64,000 nucleotides of DNA from Gammaproteobacteria bacterium (GCA_026706935.1 JAPOXV010000018.1:62001-126000), one strand, 5' to 3'; shown: positions 52,710-61,532, counted from the stretch's first letter. The notes: a model not told the origin generated them from the sequence alone. A program made the numbers and translations.

Positions 52710-55700
52710 ATGAAAACCAGTTTCTTCTCTCGACTGGTCGCGACGATTACTGCGGTTTTCGTCTTATCTAGCATGTCCGTTTTTGCGTCGAGCACGTCAT
52801 CGAGCATCAACGGCCGAATCGAATCGGGTGAAAACAATCCAGTCGCTAACGCAACCATCACGATTCAACACGTGCCTTCGGGCACAACTGCGGTCGCAAC
52901 GACGAATGCGAACGGCGTGTTCTACCAAAGCGGTTTACGCGTTGGCGGACCTTACACCGTTACTGTCGAGTCGGCTGCTTTCCGAAAAGTCGAGCTTGTC
53001 GATATGCATTTCTCGGCAGGTGCGCAAATTCCGTTAGTGCTGCAGTTGCAGCCGGCCGATGTTGAGGAGGTCGTCGTTACGGCCTCACGTGTCATTTCAG
53101 AGCGTGACCTAAACAATGGCGTTGGCTCTGTATACACCGCTGCGGATATCACGAACCAGCCATCCGTTACGCGCGATGCGCTGCGTACGTTGCTTAAGGA
53201 TCCGCTAGCGCATTCAGATGGAACGGGCCAACTTTCAGTCGCCGGGATAAATCCACGATTCAATGGCTTGGCGATCGATGGTTCGTTACAGCAAGACGAT
53301 TTCGGACTAAGCGACAACACTTATGCGACGAATCGTTCTCCTATCAACATCGATGTCATCGAATCGATCTCGCTGGTTGCGTCCGAATATTCAGTCGAGG
53401 GCGCTGGCTATACCGGTGGGTTGGTCAACATCACGACTCGGTCTGGTGACAACGACTGGAGTGGTTCGGTATTCAGCTACATGAAGAACGATGGCTTCAT
53501 CGGTGACGAGTATGACGGTGACCGCAGCTTCAACCCCGGCAACTTCGAGGAGAACGAGTTCGGTGGTACGATCAGCGGACCGATCATAGAAGACGAGGTT
53601 TTCGTCCTCGTATCACTTGATAAGTACGAGTCAACGAGAACCGTCGACTTCAGTAATTTCGACTCAAACAACGGAATTCAACCCGGATTCTTCGATGCGC
53701 TTCGTGATGTCATTCGCGATACCTACGGTTTTGATCCGGGATCTAGACCCGATGTCGCTGCGACGCCAGTTACGACGGAAAGGATCCTCACGAAGTTAGA
53801 CTGGAACGTAACTGACACGCAGCGCCTTTCGCTGACTTATCAACGTACGGAGGAAGGTAACACGAGCTCAAATGCACGTAATTTGGAATCTGCATGGATC
53901 GATTTTCCGGTTGAGCTGACATCCGTTACTGCACAGGTCTTTTCAGATTGGAACGATCGATTCTCGACGACAGCGAGAATGAACATCAAGGATTTTTCAC
54001 GCGGACAAATCTGTCGAGCAGGTCCTGGTGTAGGTCACCTTGAATTGAACAACATCAGTGCCGACGACGTGGTTTTTACGCCCTTGGCAGGCCTGATCAC
54101 GGATGAGGTTGACATATTAGCGGGATGCGATCGTTTTCGTCATGCGAACGATTACAGCGATACCCGTAGTCAGTTCTTCATCAGCGGCGACTATTTGCTC
54201 GATCGTCACATCCTCAAGGTTGGTTACGAACATGAGCGATTTGACCTGTTCAATCTCTTCGTACCGGCATCTGCGGGACGGTTCGTGTTCAACAACCTCG
54301 ACGATATCCTAAATCGCACTGCACGCATCGACTATGTCAATGTACCGAGCAACATTGCAGCTGATGGCGCGGCGGCGTGGGAGTATTCGAAAAACACGCT
54401 CTTTGCTCAGGACACATGGCAAGTGCGTGACATGGTTGAAGTCACTTTCGGCGTTCGCTACGAGCAGTTCAAACAGTCTGATCAACCGGCGTTTAGTAAC
54501 GACGTATTCGGTACGTTTGGTGAACGCACCGACCACAACATCGATGGTAAGCGACTCTTCATGCCACGCTTGAGCTTCAGGACCACCGGTCTTGATCAGT
54601 GGGTGTTTAGTGGTGGATACGGCTTATTCTCGGGCGGAGATCCTAAGGTCTGGACTTCGAACGTGTTTCAAGTACCGACAACATTTACACGCATCAGTCG
54701 TGCGACTAATGTGAATCCAACGTCGGTACCGCAGGAACTTCGAGATAGGGTCGCGGATTCGCAAGGAACACCGATTGACGTGTTAGATCCAAACTTCAGA
54801 ATTCCGGCTGATTGGAAGTCGTCATTACGTGCTGAGTACGAGTATCGCTCTTCGAACTTCCTTGACGGGAGTGTACTAACGGCTCAGTACTTAGGTACTC
54901 AACCACAGTATGGATTTGGCTGGCGAAATCTCGCTCACACTGAAATTCCAGAAACGAAGCCTTACGGCATCGCACCTGACGGGCGAAGGATTTACGCAGA
55001 CCTCGATGCACTCGATATCGGGAATTTGACGCAACTGACGAATTACGACGGCGGTACAAGCCACATTCTCACGGTTGCATGGAACAAATCGTGGGATAAC
55101 GGCATTGATGCTTATCTGAGCTACGCGATGCAAGACATCGACACGGTGATCGAAGGCGTTTCGTCTCGCGGCATCTCGAACTGGCGCAATATTCAAGCTT
55201 TAGACCGCAACAATCCTTCGCCGCGTAAATCACCATATGAGGTGACGTCTGCGATTAAGGCTAGTTTCGGTTACGAGCGTGAGATTGGCGGTTCGACGGC
55301 ACGCCTAGACGTATTCGCGCAAAGGTCGACGGGCAGTCGTTACACCTACGTCTTCGACGTGCACTGGCGCAATCCATTGTTTGGTCGAGCAGGCTTGGGC
55401 GAAGGTCCGTATGACAACGACCCACTATACGTGCCGACGTCCCAGGACGACCCACTCGTTGTCTTCTCGTCACGAGTCGATGTCGCTGGGTTCTTCAATT
55501 ACATTGAAGAAAACGGCATTAAGTCGGGAATTCAAGAGCCCTTCGGATTTGACGCTGATCCTTCGACGATCATTGATTTGAGATTCCAGTGGGAGCTGCC
55601 ACCGATTCCAGGTATGGGATTTTTGGATGACGGACGCGCGAAGATCGTTTTCGATATCGAGAACGTACTCAATCTACTCAATAGTGAGTGGGGCGTGTTC

Positions 55701-55943
55701 CACACGGGTCCGCGATACCGAGCGGTTAACATCATCCAGGCGGATTTGGTGACACGGGCGGATGTCGCAGAGAACGGGGTGGACGGTGCACGAGCGCTAC
55801 AGGGCGATGCGCCTCGTACCGCCTGCGTGACGGCTGAAACCTGTGTGTATCGTTTTCGTGACTTCGATGCAGATAACGCTAGTTTCAGCAGTGCAACACG
55901 TTCTGTATATCAAATGCGACTTGGTGTTCGATTCGACTTTTAA
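52710..55943 (+). CDS. TonB-dependent receptor with N-terminal carboxypeptidase-regulatory-like domain
   Basis: About 1077 residues starting at ATG 52710 (MKTSFFSRL...), which gives a signal peptide ending SVFAS; the longer frame upstream lacks support. After the signal comes a carboxypeptidase regulatory-like or DUF4480-type domain (SSSINGRIESGENNPVANATITIQHVPSG), then a TonB box EEVVVTASR and the plug (SVAGINPRFNGLAIDGSLQQDDFGLS, GAGYTGGLVNITTRSG). The large barrel ends with VYQMRLGVRFDF. This architecture matches oligosaccharide or peptide importers. It is monocistronic between the phhB hairpin and a strong palindromic terminator. Confidence 0.93.
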   Translation: MKTSFFSRLVATITAVFVLSSMSVFASSTSSSINGRIESGENNPVANATITIQHVPSGTTAVATTNANGVFYQSGLRVGGPYTVTVESAAFRKVELVDMHFSAGAQIPLVLQLQPADVEEVVVTASRVISERDLNNGVGSVYTAADITNQPSVTRDALRTLLKDPLAHSDGTGQLSVAGINPRFNGLAIDGSLQQDDFGLSDNTYATNRSPINIDVIESISLVASEYSVEGAGYTGGLVNITTRSGDNDWSGSVFSYMKNDGFIGDEYDGDRSFNPGNFEENEFGGTISGPIIEDEVFVLVSLDKYESTRTVDFSNFDSNNGIQPGFFDALRDVIRDTYGFDPGSRPDVAATPVTTERILTKLDWNVTDTQRLSLTYQRTEEGNTSSNARNLESAWIDFPVELTSVTAQVFSDWNDRFSTTARMNIKDFSRGQICRAGPGVGHLELNNISADDVVFTPLAGLITDEVDILAGCDRFRHANDYSDTRSQFFISGDYLLDRHILKVGYEHERFDLFNLFVPASAGRFVFNNLDDILNRTARIDYVNVPSNIAADGAAAWEYSKNTLFAQDTWQVRDMVEVTFGVRYEQFKQSDQPAFSNDVFGTFGERTDHNIDGKRLFMPRLSFRTTGLDQWVFSGGYGLFSGGDPKVWTSNVFQVPTTFTRISRATNVNPTSVPQELRDRVADSQGTPIDVLDPNFRIPADWKSSLRAEYEYRSSNFLDGSVLTAQYLGTQPQYGFGWRNLAHTEIPETKPYGIAPDGRRIYADLDALDIGNLTQLTNYDGGTSHILTVAWNKSWDNGIDAYLSYAMQDIDTVIEGVSSRGISNWRNIQALDRNNPSPRKSPYEVTSAIKASFGYEREIGGSTARLDVFAQRSTGSRYTYVFDVHWRNPLFGRAGLGEGPYDNDPLYVPTSQDDPLVVFSSRVDVAGFFNYIEENGIKSGIQEPFGFDADPSTIIDLRFQWELPPIPGMGFLDDGRAKIVFDIENVLNLLNSEWGVFHTGPRYRAVNIIQADLVTRADVAENGVDGARALQGDAPRTACVTAETCVYRFRDFDADNASFSSATRSVYQMRLGVRFDF

Positions 55944-55976
55944 CGACCTGTCGATCGGACGTAGAGTCTAGATACG

Positions 55977-56012
55977 TTAGCGGGCGAAGGGTCTAGACCC
56001 TTCGCCCGCTAA
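55977..56012. terminator. perfect 36-bp palindrome after the TonB receptor
   Basis: The segment is self-complementary over its whole length: it begins TTAGCGGGCGAAGGG and ends CCCTTCGCCCGCTAA around a central TCTAGA. It starts 33 bp after the receptor stop, so it is probably a strong terminator or mRNA-stabilising hairpin. A long T-run is absent, so the release mechanism may not be the classical one. Because it is symmetric it could serve both strands. Confidence 0.6.
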
Positions 56013-56084
56013 TTCACCTGATTTGTACCGAACAACGCGACCATAGAGTTCTTAAAATTCGCGCTTGCTATTTGGAGGTAATTC

Positions 56085-56297
56085 ATGGCACGACGGCCTA
56101 ATCCACGAGCCATCACCAACACGATTCTTACGGCGGACGTCATCGAAGACAAATTGAAGTTGTACCTTCAATCCGGTAAGAAAATCGAGAAAGTCCAACC
56201 AGGTGCTACTGGTCAGGACGAGAAAAACCGTAGCAAACACATCGTCATTTCTCGAAAGCCCCCTCAGGCTCCTCCCGGATTACCTGTTTCCTCCTAG
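56085..56297 (+). CDS. small basic protein, unknown
   Basis: A 70-residue protein with an excellent ribosome site (TTGGAGG 8 bases before ATG). The composition is basic and proline-rich at both ends (MARRPNPRAITN and SRKPPQAPPGLPVSS), with a charged middle (KLKLYLQSGKKIEKVQPG). There are no membrane segments. No family recognised. The strong start signal supports translation; function unknown. Confidence 0.55.
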   Translation: MARRPNPRAITNTILTADVIEDKLKLYLQSGKKIEKVQPGATGQDEKNRSKHIVISRKPPQAPPGLPVSS

Positions 56298-56751
56298 CTA
56301 ATTCACTTAGACAGTCGACGGAATCCTAAGCGCAGCCTTCATTCGCTAGTCGCGGTCGCACTAGGGCGCGACATGAGAATTCTGATTGTGAACTGAGGAA
56401 TAGGCGTATGGTCGGGTGCGGGTTGCAACGAGCAAGCTGATCAATCTCATCCTAACCGACTGCCGAAAATCTGTGAGGTCGACAAATTTGGCCGAGATCG
56501 TGAATTTGATTGGCGATCAGACATCTATTTACCACCATTAAAGCTCGTTCCTGGGTGAACCGACGGAACGCACAAAGTTATCTAGGATGGTAGCTATACA
56601 GGTCTTGGTGAGTTGCTTTCATAGGGCTGCTTCACCGAGTCGCGATCCTATGTTGATTTACTCGCCTCTTTAGCGAATTACTCTATTCGGGGTCGAAATT
56701 ACGCCGCCGATTACCCATTAGTCTGTTAGATCTAGATTTGGTTAGGATTAC
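56298..56751. other. 454-bp region before the AbiEii-like gene
   Basis: No convincing gene. Short open stretches are interrupted by stops in every frame. A run of sequence around 56590-56640 contains an imperfect inverted repeat (GGTGAG...TTCACC). It could be a decayed gene, possibly of the AbiEi type that usually precedes AbiEii, but no protein similarity is recognisable. Confidence 0.35.
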
Positions 56752-57435
56752 GTGAGAACAATGGAAGAACCCAACATTTCGACCTGGGTTACAGACCGAC
56801 TCAGCGTGGTCCTACCCGTTTTGCGGCGGTATTTCAGGGAAGAACAGCTGTCGTTGGGCGGTGGGACGGTATTACAGGCTCGGTGGAACCACCGTATCTC
56901 GACCGTTATTGACCTATTTGCGGACCATCAACGCTTTGGTTCAGTGATTGCTGAATTTTCGAGTCAATTAGAACAGGATCTCTATAACATCCCGGCGGTT
57001 AATCCTGACCATTCGTGGGTGGACCTCAATACCGTCTATTGCGAATTAGATGGAACTGAGCTAACAGTAATGCCGACGAGTGTACGTATAAATGAGGAGA
57101 GTGGTTACGTCGTACCAACTACGTTAGTAAAGACTGAGACTACAGCCACGATATTGCATAAAAAGGTTGCCGCACGAATGGTCGAAGCTGGCGCGTGTGA
57201 AATCCGCGACGTGTTCGATTTGTACACGGCAATAGCGAGAGATCGAGATGCATTGAACAAAGCGATTCGACTGATTCCACAGATATCGCTTGATCGTGTT
57301 TCCGCGATGATGAAATCCCGTCCCACGAGTTGGTATGAGGACACAACAAGACCGCTCGTAAGCGTTGACCCAATCCCGAATGTGCGAGAGATGGTTGACC
57401 AACTGGCTGAAGTCTTTGGATTTGAATCGAACTAG
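56752..57435 (+). CDS. AbiEii-like nucleotidyltransferase
   Basis: A 227-residue protein matching the AbiEii/AbiGii toxin family. LSLGGGTVLQARW (GGGT at 36-39) is the nucleotide-binding loop, and STVIDLF (50-56) is the metal site. In active members the pattern is S-x-D-x-D-L-F; here the first Asp is Val52 and only D54 remains. LHKKVAARMVEAGACEIRDVFDLYTAIARD is the family's downstream K/D pattern and is intact. AbiEii proteins transfer nucleotides to tRNA or other targets and are toxins of type IV pairs. The usual AbiEi partner is not seen; instead an unrelated small gene follows 15 bp later. Confidence 0.8.
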   Translation: MRTMEEPNISTWVTDRLSVVLPVLRRYFREEQLSLGGGTVLQARWNHRISTVIDLFADHQRFGSVIAEFSSQLEQDLYNIPAVNPDHSWVDLNTVYCELDGTELTVMPTSVRINEESGYVVPTTLVKTETTATILHKKVAARMVEAGACEIRDVFDLYTAIARDRDALNKAIRLIPQISLDRVSAMMKSRPTSWYEDTTRPLVSVDPIPNVREMVDQLAEVFGFESN

Positions 57436-57450
57436 GTCAGACGATTTTCT

Positions 57451-57834
57451 ATGCATTCAACCGAACTTCGATCGAAAGAAGAATTTGAACGAAATCCACG
57501 AGCCTATGACGACTCGTTGACCTTGAAAAGAAACCAGTTAGGCGTGATTCGTGTATTTCTTGGTGCATACTGTGCTGGGATGCGCGATCGCGCTTCGGCT
57601 GAGGCCGTTAGAAACGCTTTACTGTCCGAACCGAATTCCAATTGTCCTGCGAATCGAACGATCGAATGGATGCTCGGATCATTGCGAGTACACGACGCAA
57701 TGGGCTTGTTCTACGAAGGTGGCATCCCTCTTGGACGAATAGCGGACCATGTTCGAGCCAACAACGTCCATCGGAAGGATTTGATCGGCTGGCTGAATCA
57801 ATTTGCTGTACCCGATGACACCGCGGATGGTTGA
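57451..57834 (+). CDS. unknown partner of the AbiEii-like protein
   Basis: A 127-residue soluble, mostly helical protein, 15 bp after the AbiEii-like gene on the same strand, so presumably cotranscribed. Segments include RNQLGVIRVFLGAYCAGMRDRASAEAVRNALLS and RTIEWMLGSLRVHDAMGLFYEGGIPLGRIADHVRANNVHRKDLIGWLNQF. I recognise no family and no catalytic motif. By position it could be an antitoxin or accessory factor, but this is inference. It is followed by a convergent integrase gene. Confidence 0.55.
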   Translation: MHSTELRSKEEFERNPRAYDDSLTLKRNQLGVIRVFLGAYCAGMRDRASAEAVRNALLSEPNSNCPANRTIEWMLGSLRVHDAMGLFYEGGIPLGRIADHVRANNVHRKDLIGWLNQFAVPDDTADG

Positions 57835-57855
57835 AGACGCTGATTTAATCAGCTT

Positions 57856-58785
57856 CTAACCTAAATACACGCGTGTGATTTCGATTCGGTTGTGTCCGAG
57901 TTCACGACTAATTTTCAATCGCACTTCTTGATCGATCTCCTGCTGGCGTTTCGTAAGCTCTGAAAACTTCAGACCGCCTCCTGACGGCGGATACCAACCC
58001 GTGAGTCGCAGGTATCGACGTTGGGCGTAGCCGTGACGCAGTCCATGTAGATTGTTCAGTCCCGCTTTCCCGATGTGGTGTTCGTACCGTCTGAGTTGGT
58101 GTTTGTAGAGAGACTCAGGCGGTATCAATGAGCCGGATCCTGCGAATTCATGCACCTGATCAAGCAGCTCGCGTTGAGACGGTTCGGCGATGGGGATGTC
58201 GCGTGGTCGTCCGCCCTTGGTCCACGAACCTTTGAGTTGGATGAAGTGCACTTGGTCGGCATAGCTGGGCCGAAACTTGATCGACTCTTCACGACGTAGT
58301 CCGAACGCTTGTTGGAGGCGCACGCTCATGCGCACATAGTCGTTCTTGATGCGTAGAAAAGCATCTTCACCGAGGAACTGAGCCTTGTCTCGCGGCGTAT
58401 GGTCGCGTGAAGGTATACCGTAGTGTTCGTTGGAAGGGTGCATGAGGTGGGTCTTGCCGACTTTCTCAGCCCACCAACGGATGTCGGACATGTAGTTCTG
58501 CAAGGTACCGGGCGTATTGCCATTCGCAATCCAATGTTCGACCAATGCCGTAATGTGTTTATGTCGTAAAGAACTCGCGTGCATGTGGTAAAAGCCGAGC
58601 TCATGGAGGGTGGTCGCATGCCGCTGTATGCGGGCGTAGCGCTGCCCGCGGGTGGAATAGCTGCCGTCGCGATTGCGACGGCAGAGGATCGACAGCTCGT
58701 AGTTCAGATCTTTCACGGCGCAGGTGCATTGGTGAGTGGTAATGACATCATTGGGATCCTTTCCGACAATGATCGCGACAAGCAC
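57856..58785 (-). CDS. tyrosine recombinase/integrase (Integrase_1 type)
   Basis: A 309-residue site-specific recombinase. A SAM-like N-terminal domain (about 30-130: KDLNYELSILCRRNRDGSYSTRGQR, GTLQNYMSDIRWWAEKVGK) precedes the catalytic domain. Active-site residues are visible: Arg in FGLRREES, H-x2-R in NLHGLRHGYAQRRY, His in RELGHNRIEITRVYLG, with Tyr in the last motif. Homology begins near residue 24, so GTG 58716 is an alternative start. It has higher G+C than its neighbours and lies at the end of a small accessory stretch with the AbiEii-like pair. No tRNA is adjacent. Confidence 0.88.
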   Translation of the reverse strand: MLVAIIVGKDPNDVITTHQCTCAVKDLNYELSILCRRNRDGSYSTRGQRYARIQRHATTLHELGFYHMHASSLRHKHITALVEHWIANGNTPGTLQNYMSDIRWWAEKVGKTHLMHPSNEHYGIPSRDHTPRDKAQFLGEDAFLRIKNDYVRMSVRLQQAFGLRREESIKFRPSYADQVHFIQLKGSWTKGGRPRDIPIAEPSQRELLDQVHEFAGSGSLIPPESLYKHQLRRYEHHIGKAGLNNLHGLRHGYAQRRYLRLTGWYPPSGGGLKFSELTKRQQEIDQEVRLKISRELGHNRIEITRVYLG

Positions 58786-58832
58786 GGTACGTCATGGGAC
58801 GCCAACCCCTGATCTGAACGGTCCTGGCTTGG

Positions 58833-58884
58833 ACGGTACACCGTGTTCCTGTTGTAACAACGGCCGTACGGGTTTCGCCGTACG
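58833..58884. repeat. cluster of three short inverted repeats upstream of the integrase
   Basis: In 52 bp there are ACGGT-AC-ACCGT (58833-58844), GTTG-TAA-CAAC (58851-58861) and CGTACGG/CCGTACG with a 6-nt loop (58865-58884). All lie in the upstream region of the recombinase gene. They may be recombinase-binding arm or core sites, or an operator. Only the symmetry is observed. Confidence 0.45.
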
Positions 58885-59088
58885 CAACGGTATTCACCGC
58901 GGCGCGAATGAAGACGCCAACTGTGGTTGGACCTTGCCGAATGGCGACGTAGAAGATGAGTTCGCGTGATTAACACGCGACAGCTTCACGAACTCGTGGC
59001 TGCTCTGGCTGCAGATGACCGTGCAGCTCGGTTAATTCGTTCACGCGAGCAAGGGTAGGGATTCGCTACACGCGACGTGCCGAAAACC

Positions 59089-59223
59089 ATGTCAACGGTT
59101 GAATTGATTTTCGAGAACTTCGCTGCTTTCAGGTTCTACGATTGCGCCGCGTCATTAAGCGTTACGGCAGAGAAGCAACTTGATAACCGGGTTATCAAAT
59201 CGCTAAACCGACTGGGATGTTAG
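59089..59223 (+). CDS. possible 44-residue ORF containing an inverted repeat
   Basis: ATG 59089 opens a 44-codon frame (MSTVELIFENFAAFRFYDCAA...) that ends at 59223, six bases from the end of the convergent aroG gene. No ribosome site is evident and no family is recognised; it could be a fragment or chance. Within it TTGATAACC-G-GGTTATCAA (59180-59198) is a perfect inverted repeat with operator-like geometry, and it also lies just downstream of aroG. Confidence 0.25.
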   Translation: MSTVELIFENFAAFRFYDCAASLSVTAEKQLDNRVIKSLNRLGC

Positions 59224-59229
59224 GTTGTC

Positions 59230-60291
59230 TTATGCACCATTTCGTCGTTTGTCGACCGCTGTTGCGAGTCGTTCAAAACAGATTTCGGTATCGTCCCAAC
59301 TGAGACACGCATCGGTGATGCTCTGTCCGTACACCAATTGAGTGCCGTCACCGATATTCTGGTTACCTTCAACCAAGTGACTCTCGATCATGACACCCAT
59401 GATGTGGGAGTCCGGTCGGGGAATCTGACTGCACAGTTCAGTACACACATCGAGTTGTCGCTTATGCTCTTTCTCACTATTGGCGTGACTCATGTCAACC
59501 ATGAGTCGTGGAGTCACCGCTGCATTCGCAAGACGTTTGGCGGCGTCGCTGATCGATGCTTCGTCATAGTTAGTCTGTCCGCCGCCGCCTCGTAGGATGA
59601 TGTGGCAATCGGGATTACCTGTGGTCGAAAAAATGGCTGCGTGACCAGACTTCGTAACCGAAAGGAAAATATGCGAATTCAGCGCCGACTTGACCGCGTC
59701 AGCCGCAATCTGTACGTCTCCTTTAGTACTGTTCTTGAAGCCAACGGGACAGGACAATCCCGATGCAAGTTGACGATGGATTTGACTTTCGGTTGTCCTT
59801 GCGCCAATTGCGCTCCAGGACACTAGGTCGCCAAGGTATTGCGGTGTGATCGGGTCAAGGTATTCGGTACCGGTACCGAGATTCTTTTCAGCGATGTCGC
59901 ACAACAGTTGCCTCGCGGTTTGTAAACCATCATTAATTTCGAATGAACCGTTCAAATGCGGGTCGTTGATCAGACCCTTCCACCCGACTGTTGTACGAGG
60001 TTTTTCAAAATACACACGCATCAAGATGCATAGCTGGTCTCGATATGTTGTCGCGGCATCCGCCAGTCGGTCTGCGTATTCGAGAGCAGATATGGTGTCG
60101 TGTATTGAGCACGGACCTACGATACAGAGTAGTCGATCGTCTTCACCATGAATGATGTGCGCGGCCTCATTGCGTTTTTCAAAGACGAGCTGAGAGGACT
60201 CCGAAGAAACGGGAAACTGTTCGATAAGCTGTTCAGGTGCGAGTGCTTCGTCCATGCCATTGATCCGCAGATCGTCGGTTTCGTACCGCAT
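59230..60291 (-). CDS. 3-deoxy-7-phosphoheptulonate synthase (DAHP synthase)
   Basis: A 353-residue class I alpha DAHP synthase of the AroF/G/H group. LCIVGPCSIHD (about 56-66), MRVYFEKPRTTVGWKGLINDP, GARTTESQIHRQLASGLSCPVGFKNST, and VDMSHANSEK give the metal and phosphoenolpyruvate/erythrose-4-phosphate sites (Cys in GPCS, His in MSHAN, plus later Glu and Asp). It catalyses the first step of aromatic amino acid synthesis and is normally feedback regulated. Monocistronic here. Which isozyme (Phe-, Tyr- or Trp-sensitive) cannot be told reliably. Confidence 0.95.
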   Translation of the reverse strand: MRYETDDLRINGMDEALAPEQLIEQFPVSSESSQLVFEKRNEAAHIIHGEDDRLLCIVGPCSIHDTISALEYADRLADAATTYRDQLCILMRVYFEKPRTTVGWKGLINDPHLNGSFEINDGLQTARQLLCDIAEKNLGTGTEYLDPITPQYLGDLVSWSAIGARTTESQIHRQLASGLSCPVGFKNSTKGDVQIAADAVKSALNSHIFLSVTKSGHAAIFSTTGNPDCHIILRGGGGQTNYDEASISDAAKRLANAAVTPRLMVDMSHANSEKEHKRQLDVCTELCSQIPRPDSHIMGVMIESHLVEGNQNIGDGTQLVYGQSITDACLSWDDTEICFERLATAVDKRRNGA

Positions 60292-60336
60292 TGCTTGGCG
60301 ACATCAGATTAAAAGGGCGGAAATGATAATTAGACG

Positions 60337-61038
60337 ATGCTTCAGAATGACCTACGTCAGTTACAACGTCTAGGAATTGACGTATGGGTATCGCCAGAAC
60401 GAGCGCGCGATCTGATTGCCGCTGGTCAAGCGAAATCCCTGCTCGAAGTCGATGAGAATCAATCGTCGCGAAGCGGTAGCCGTCGTCAATCCAACGTGCA
60501 TGCGCGCGTACGGCGAATAGCTGCTGAGACGGCGAAACCTCGAATCGATCGAGGCGCCAAGGTTCGTGACCAGGGACGATATGAAGAAGCAGGGTCTGAT
60601 GTTAAGGAAGAATCGGTCGAGTCGGCGAAGACACAGCCCTTCACCGTCCATCTTCGGGTGTTTCTCTACGGTAAAGTAGCAATGGTCGCCGAGTTCGCGA
60701 TACCGTGGCCCAGTCTCCTTCCACAGGATATATTGCGTGCGCTAAGCGGATTTGAGGAGCATCAAATAAACGAACTTCACTTCAAATACCCACTAGTAGG
60801 GCTAGCAAAGAGTGAAACAACGATTGCAACACTCGCGGGAGCACAGGAGGGATTTCAGGCGTGGTTTGAGCAACGCACCTCCCAATTCGAACGGATGATT
60901 GTGATTGGTCCGTCCGTTCGCGATACAACAGCTCAACTTATTAAGAAAATTCCACATACTATCTACATTGATGAATTGCCAATATCTCGTGCTGGAAAGC
61001 GGAAACTTTGGAATCAAATCAAGAACTTGAACGATTGA
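60337..61038 (+). CDS. candidate HolD-like DNA polymerase III psi subunit
   Basis: A 233-residue protein with no strong family match over most of its length. Its N-terminus (LRQLQRLGIDVWVSPERARDL) closely follows the chi-binding N-terminal peptide of HolD in Escherichia coli (QLQQLGITQW). It lies directly upstream of rimI and overlaps it by 4 bp (TTGA), the holD-rimI order of gammaproteobacteria. A charged linker (about 40-90) separates the N-terminus from a C-terminal alpha/beta domain (MVAEFAIPWPSLLPQDIL...TIYIDELPISRAGKRKLW). Psi bridges chi to the clamp loader. Inferred. Confidence 0.55.
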   Translation: MLQNDLRQLQRLGIDVWVSPERARDLIAAGQAKSLLEVDENQSSRSGSRRQSNVHARVRRIAAETAKPRIDRGAKVRDQGRYEEAGSDVKEESVESAKTQPFTVHLRVFLYGKVAMVAEFAIPWPSLLPQDILRALSGFEEHQINELHFKYPLVGLAKSETTIATLAGAQEGFQAWFEQRTSQFERMIVIGPSVRDTTAQLIKKIPHTIYIDELPISRAGKRKLWNQIKNLND

Positions 61039-61520
61039 TAATCCGACGGATGGACATAACCGATATCGATTCGGTTATGCACGTTGAGCACAAAGCCAAT
61101 TCGCACGGCTGGCGTCGCCGGACTTTTGAGGACAGTCTACACCTAAACCATGAATGTTGGGTTGTGGTCGATCCTTATACCAGCACCTACACGATCGCTC
61201 ATTCGGTACTCGGGTGTGAAGTCGATTCAGCAGAGCTTTACAACATCTCGGTTGATCCGGCGTATCAAGGTCGTGGGATCGGTCGCTTACTGCTCAAACA
61301 CATGCTGACGCGAAGTCGAACGTTGCCTGTTGAACGCGTGTTTTTAGAAGTTCGTGTTTCGAACGAACGTGCGATCAAACTCTATCAATCCGTTGGTTTC
61401 AAACAGGTCGGTGTTCGCAAAGACTACTATCAGCACGAGGAGTGGGGGAGGGAAGACGCATTCGTACTAGCGCTTCGGCAATACGGAGAAGCCGACCAGC
61501 CGAACCATGCGTCCAGCTGA
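61035..61520 (+). CDS. rimI: ribosomal protein S18-alanine N-acetyltransferase
   Basis: A GNAT protein. I prefer TTG 61035, overlapping the upstream stop in TTGA and giving MIIRRMDITDIDSVMHVE, the usual RimI N-terminus; TTG 61008 and ATG 61050 are alternatives. AYQGRGIGRLLLKHML is the acetyl-CoA loop and SNERAIKLYQSVGFKQVGVRKDYY the RimI-specific C-terminal motif (YQ-x-x-GF). It acetylates the N-terminal alanine of S18. Its 3' end is 12 bp from a convergent sulfotransferase gene. Confidence 0.93.
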   Translation: MIIRRMDITDIDSVMHVEHKANSHGWRRRTFEDSLHLNHECWVVVDPYTSTYTIAHSVLGCEVDSAELYNISVDPAYQGRGIGRLLLKHMLTRSRTLPVERVFLEVRVSNERAIKLYQSVGFKQVGVRKDYYQHEEWGREDAFVLALRQYGEADQPNHASS

Positions 61521-61532
61521 TTTATCGATGGA

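Noticed and set aside
58736-58969. A plus-strand frame of 77 codons with cysteines and glycine-rich segments upstream of the integrase.
   Set aside because: No ribosome site, no family similarity, and it overlaps the integrase N-terminus and the inverted repeats. Likely chance.
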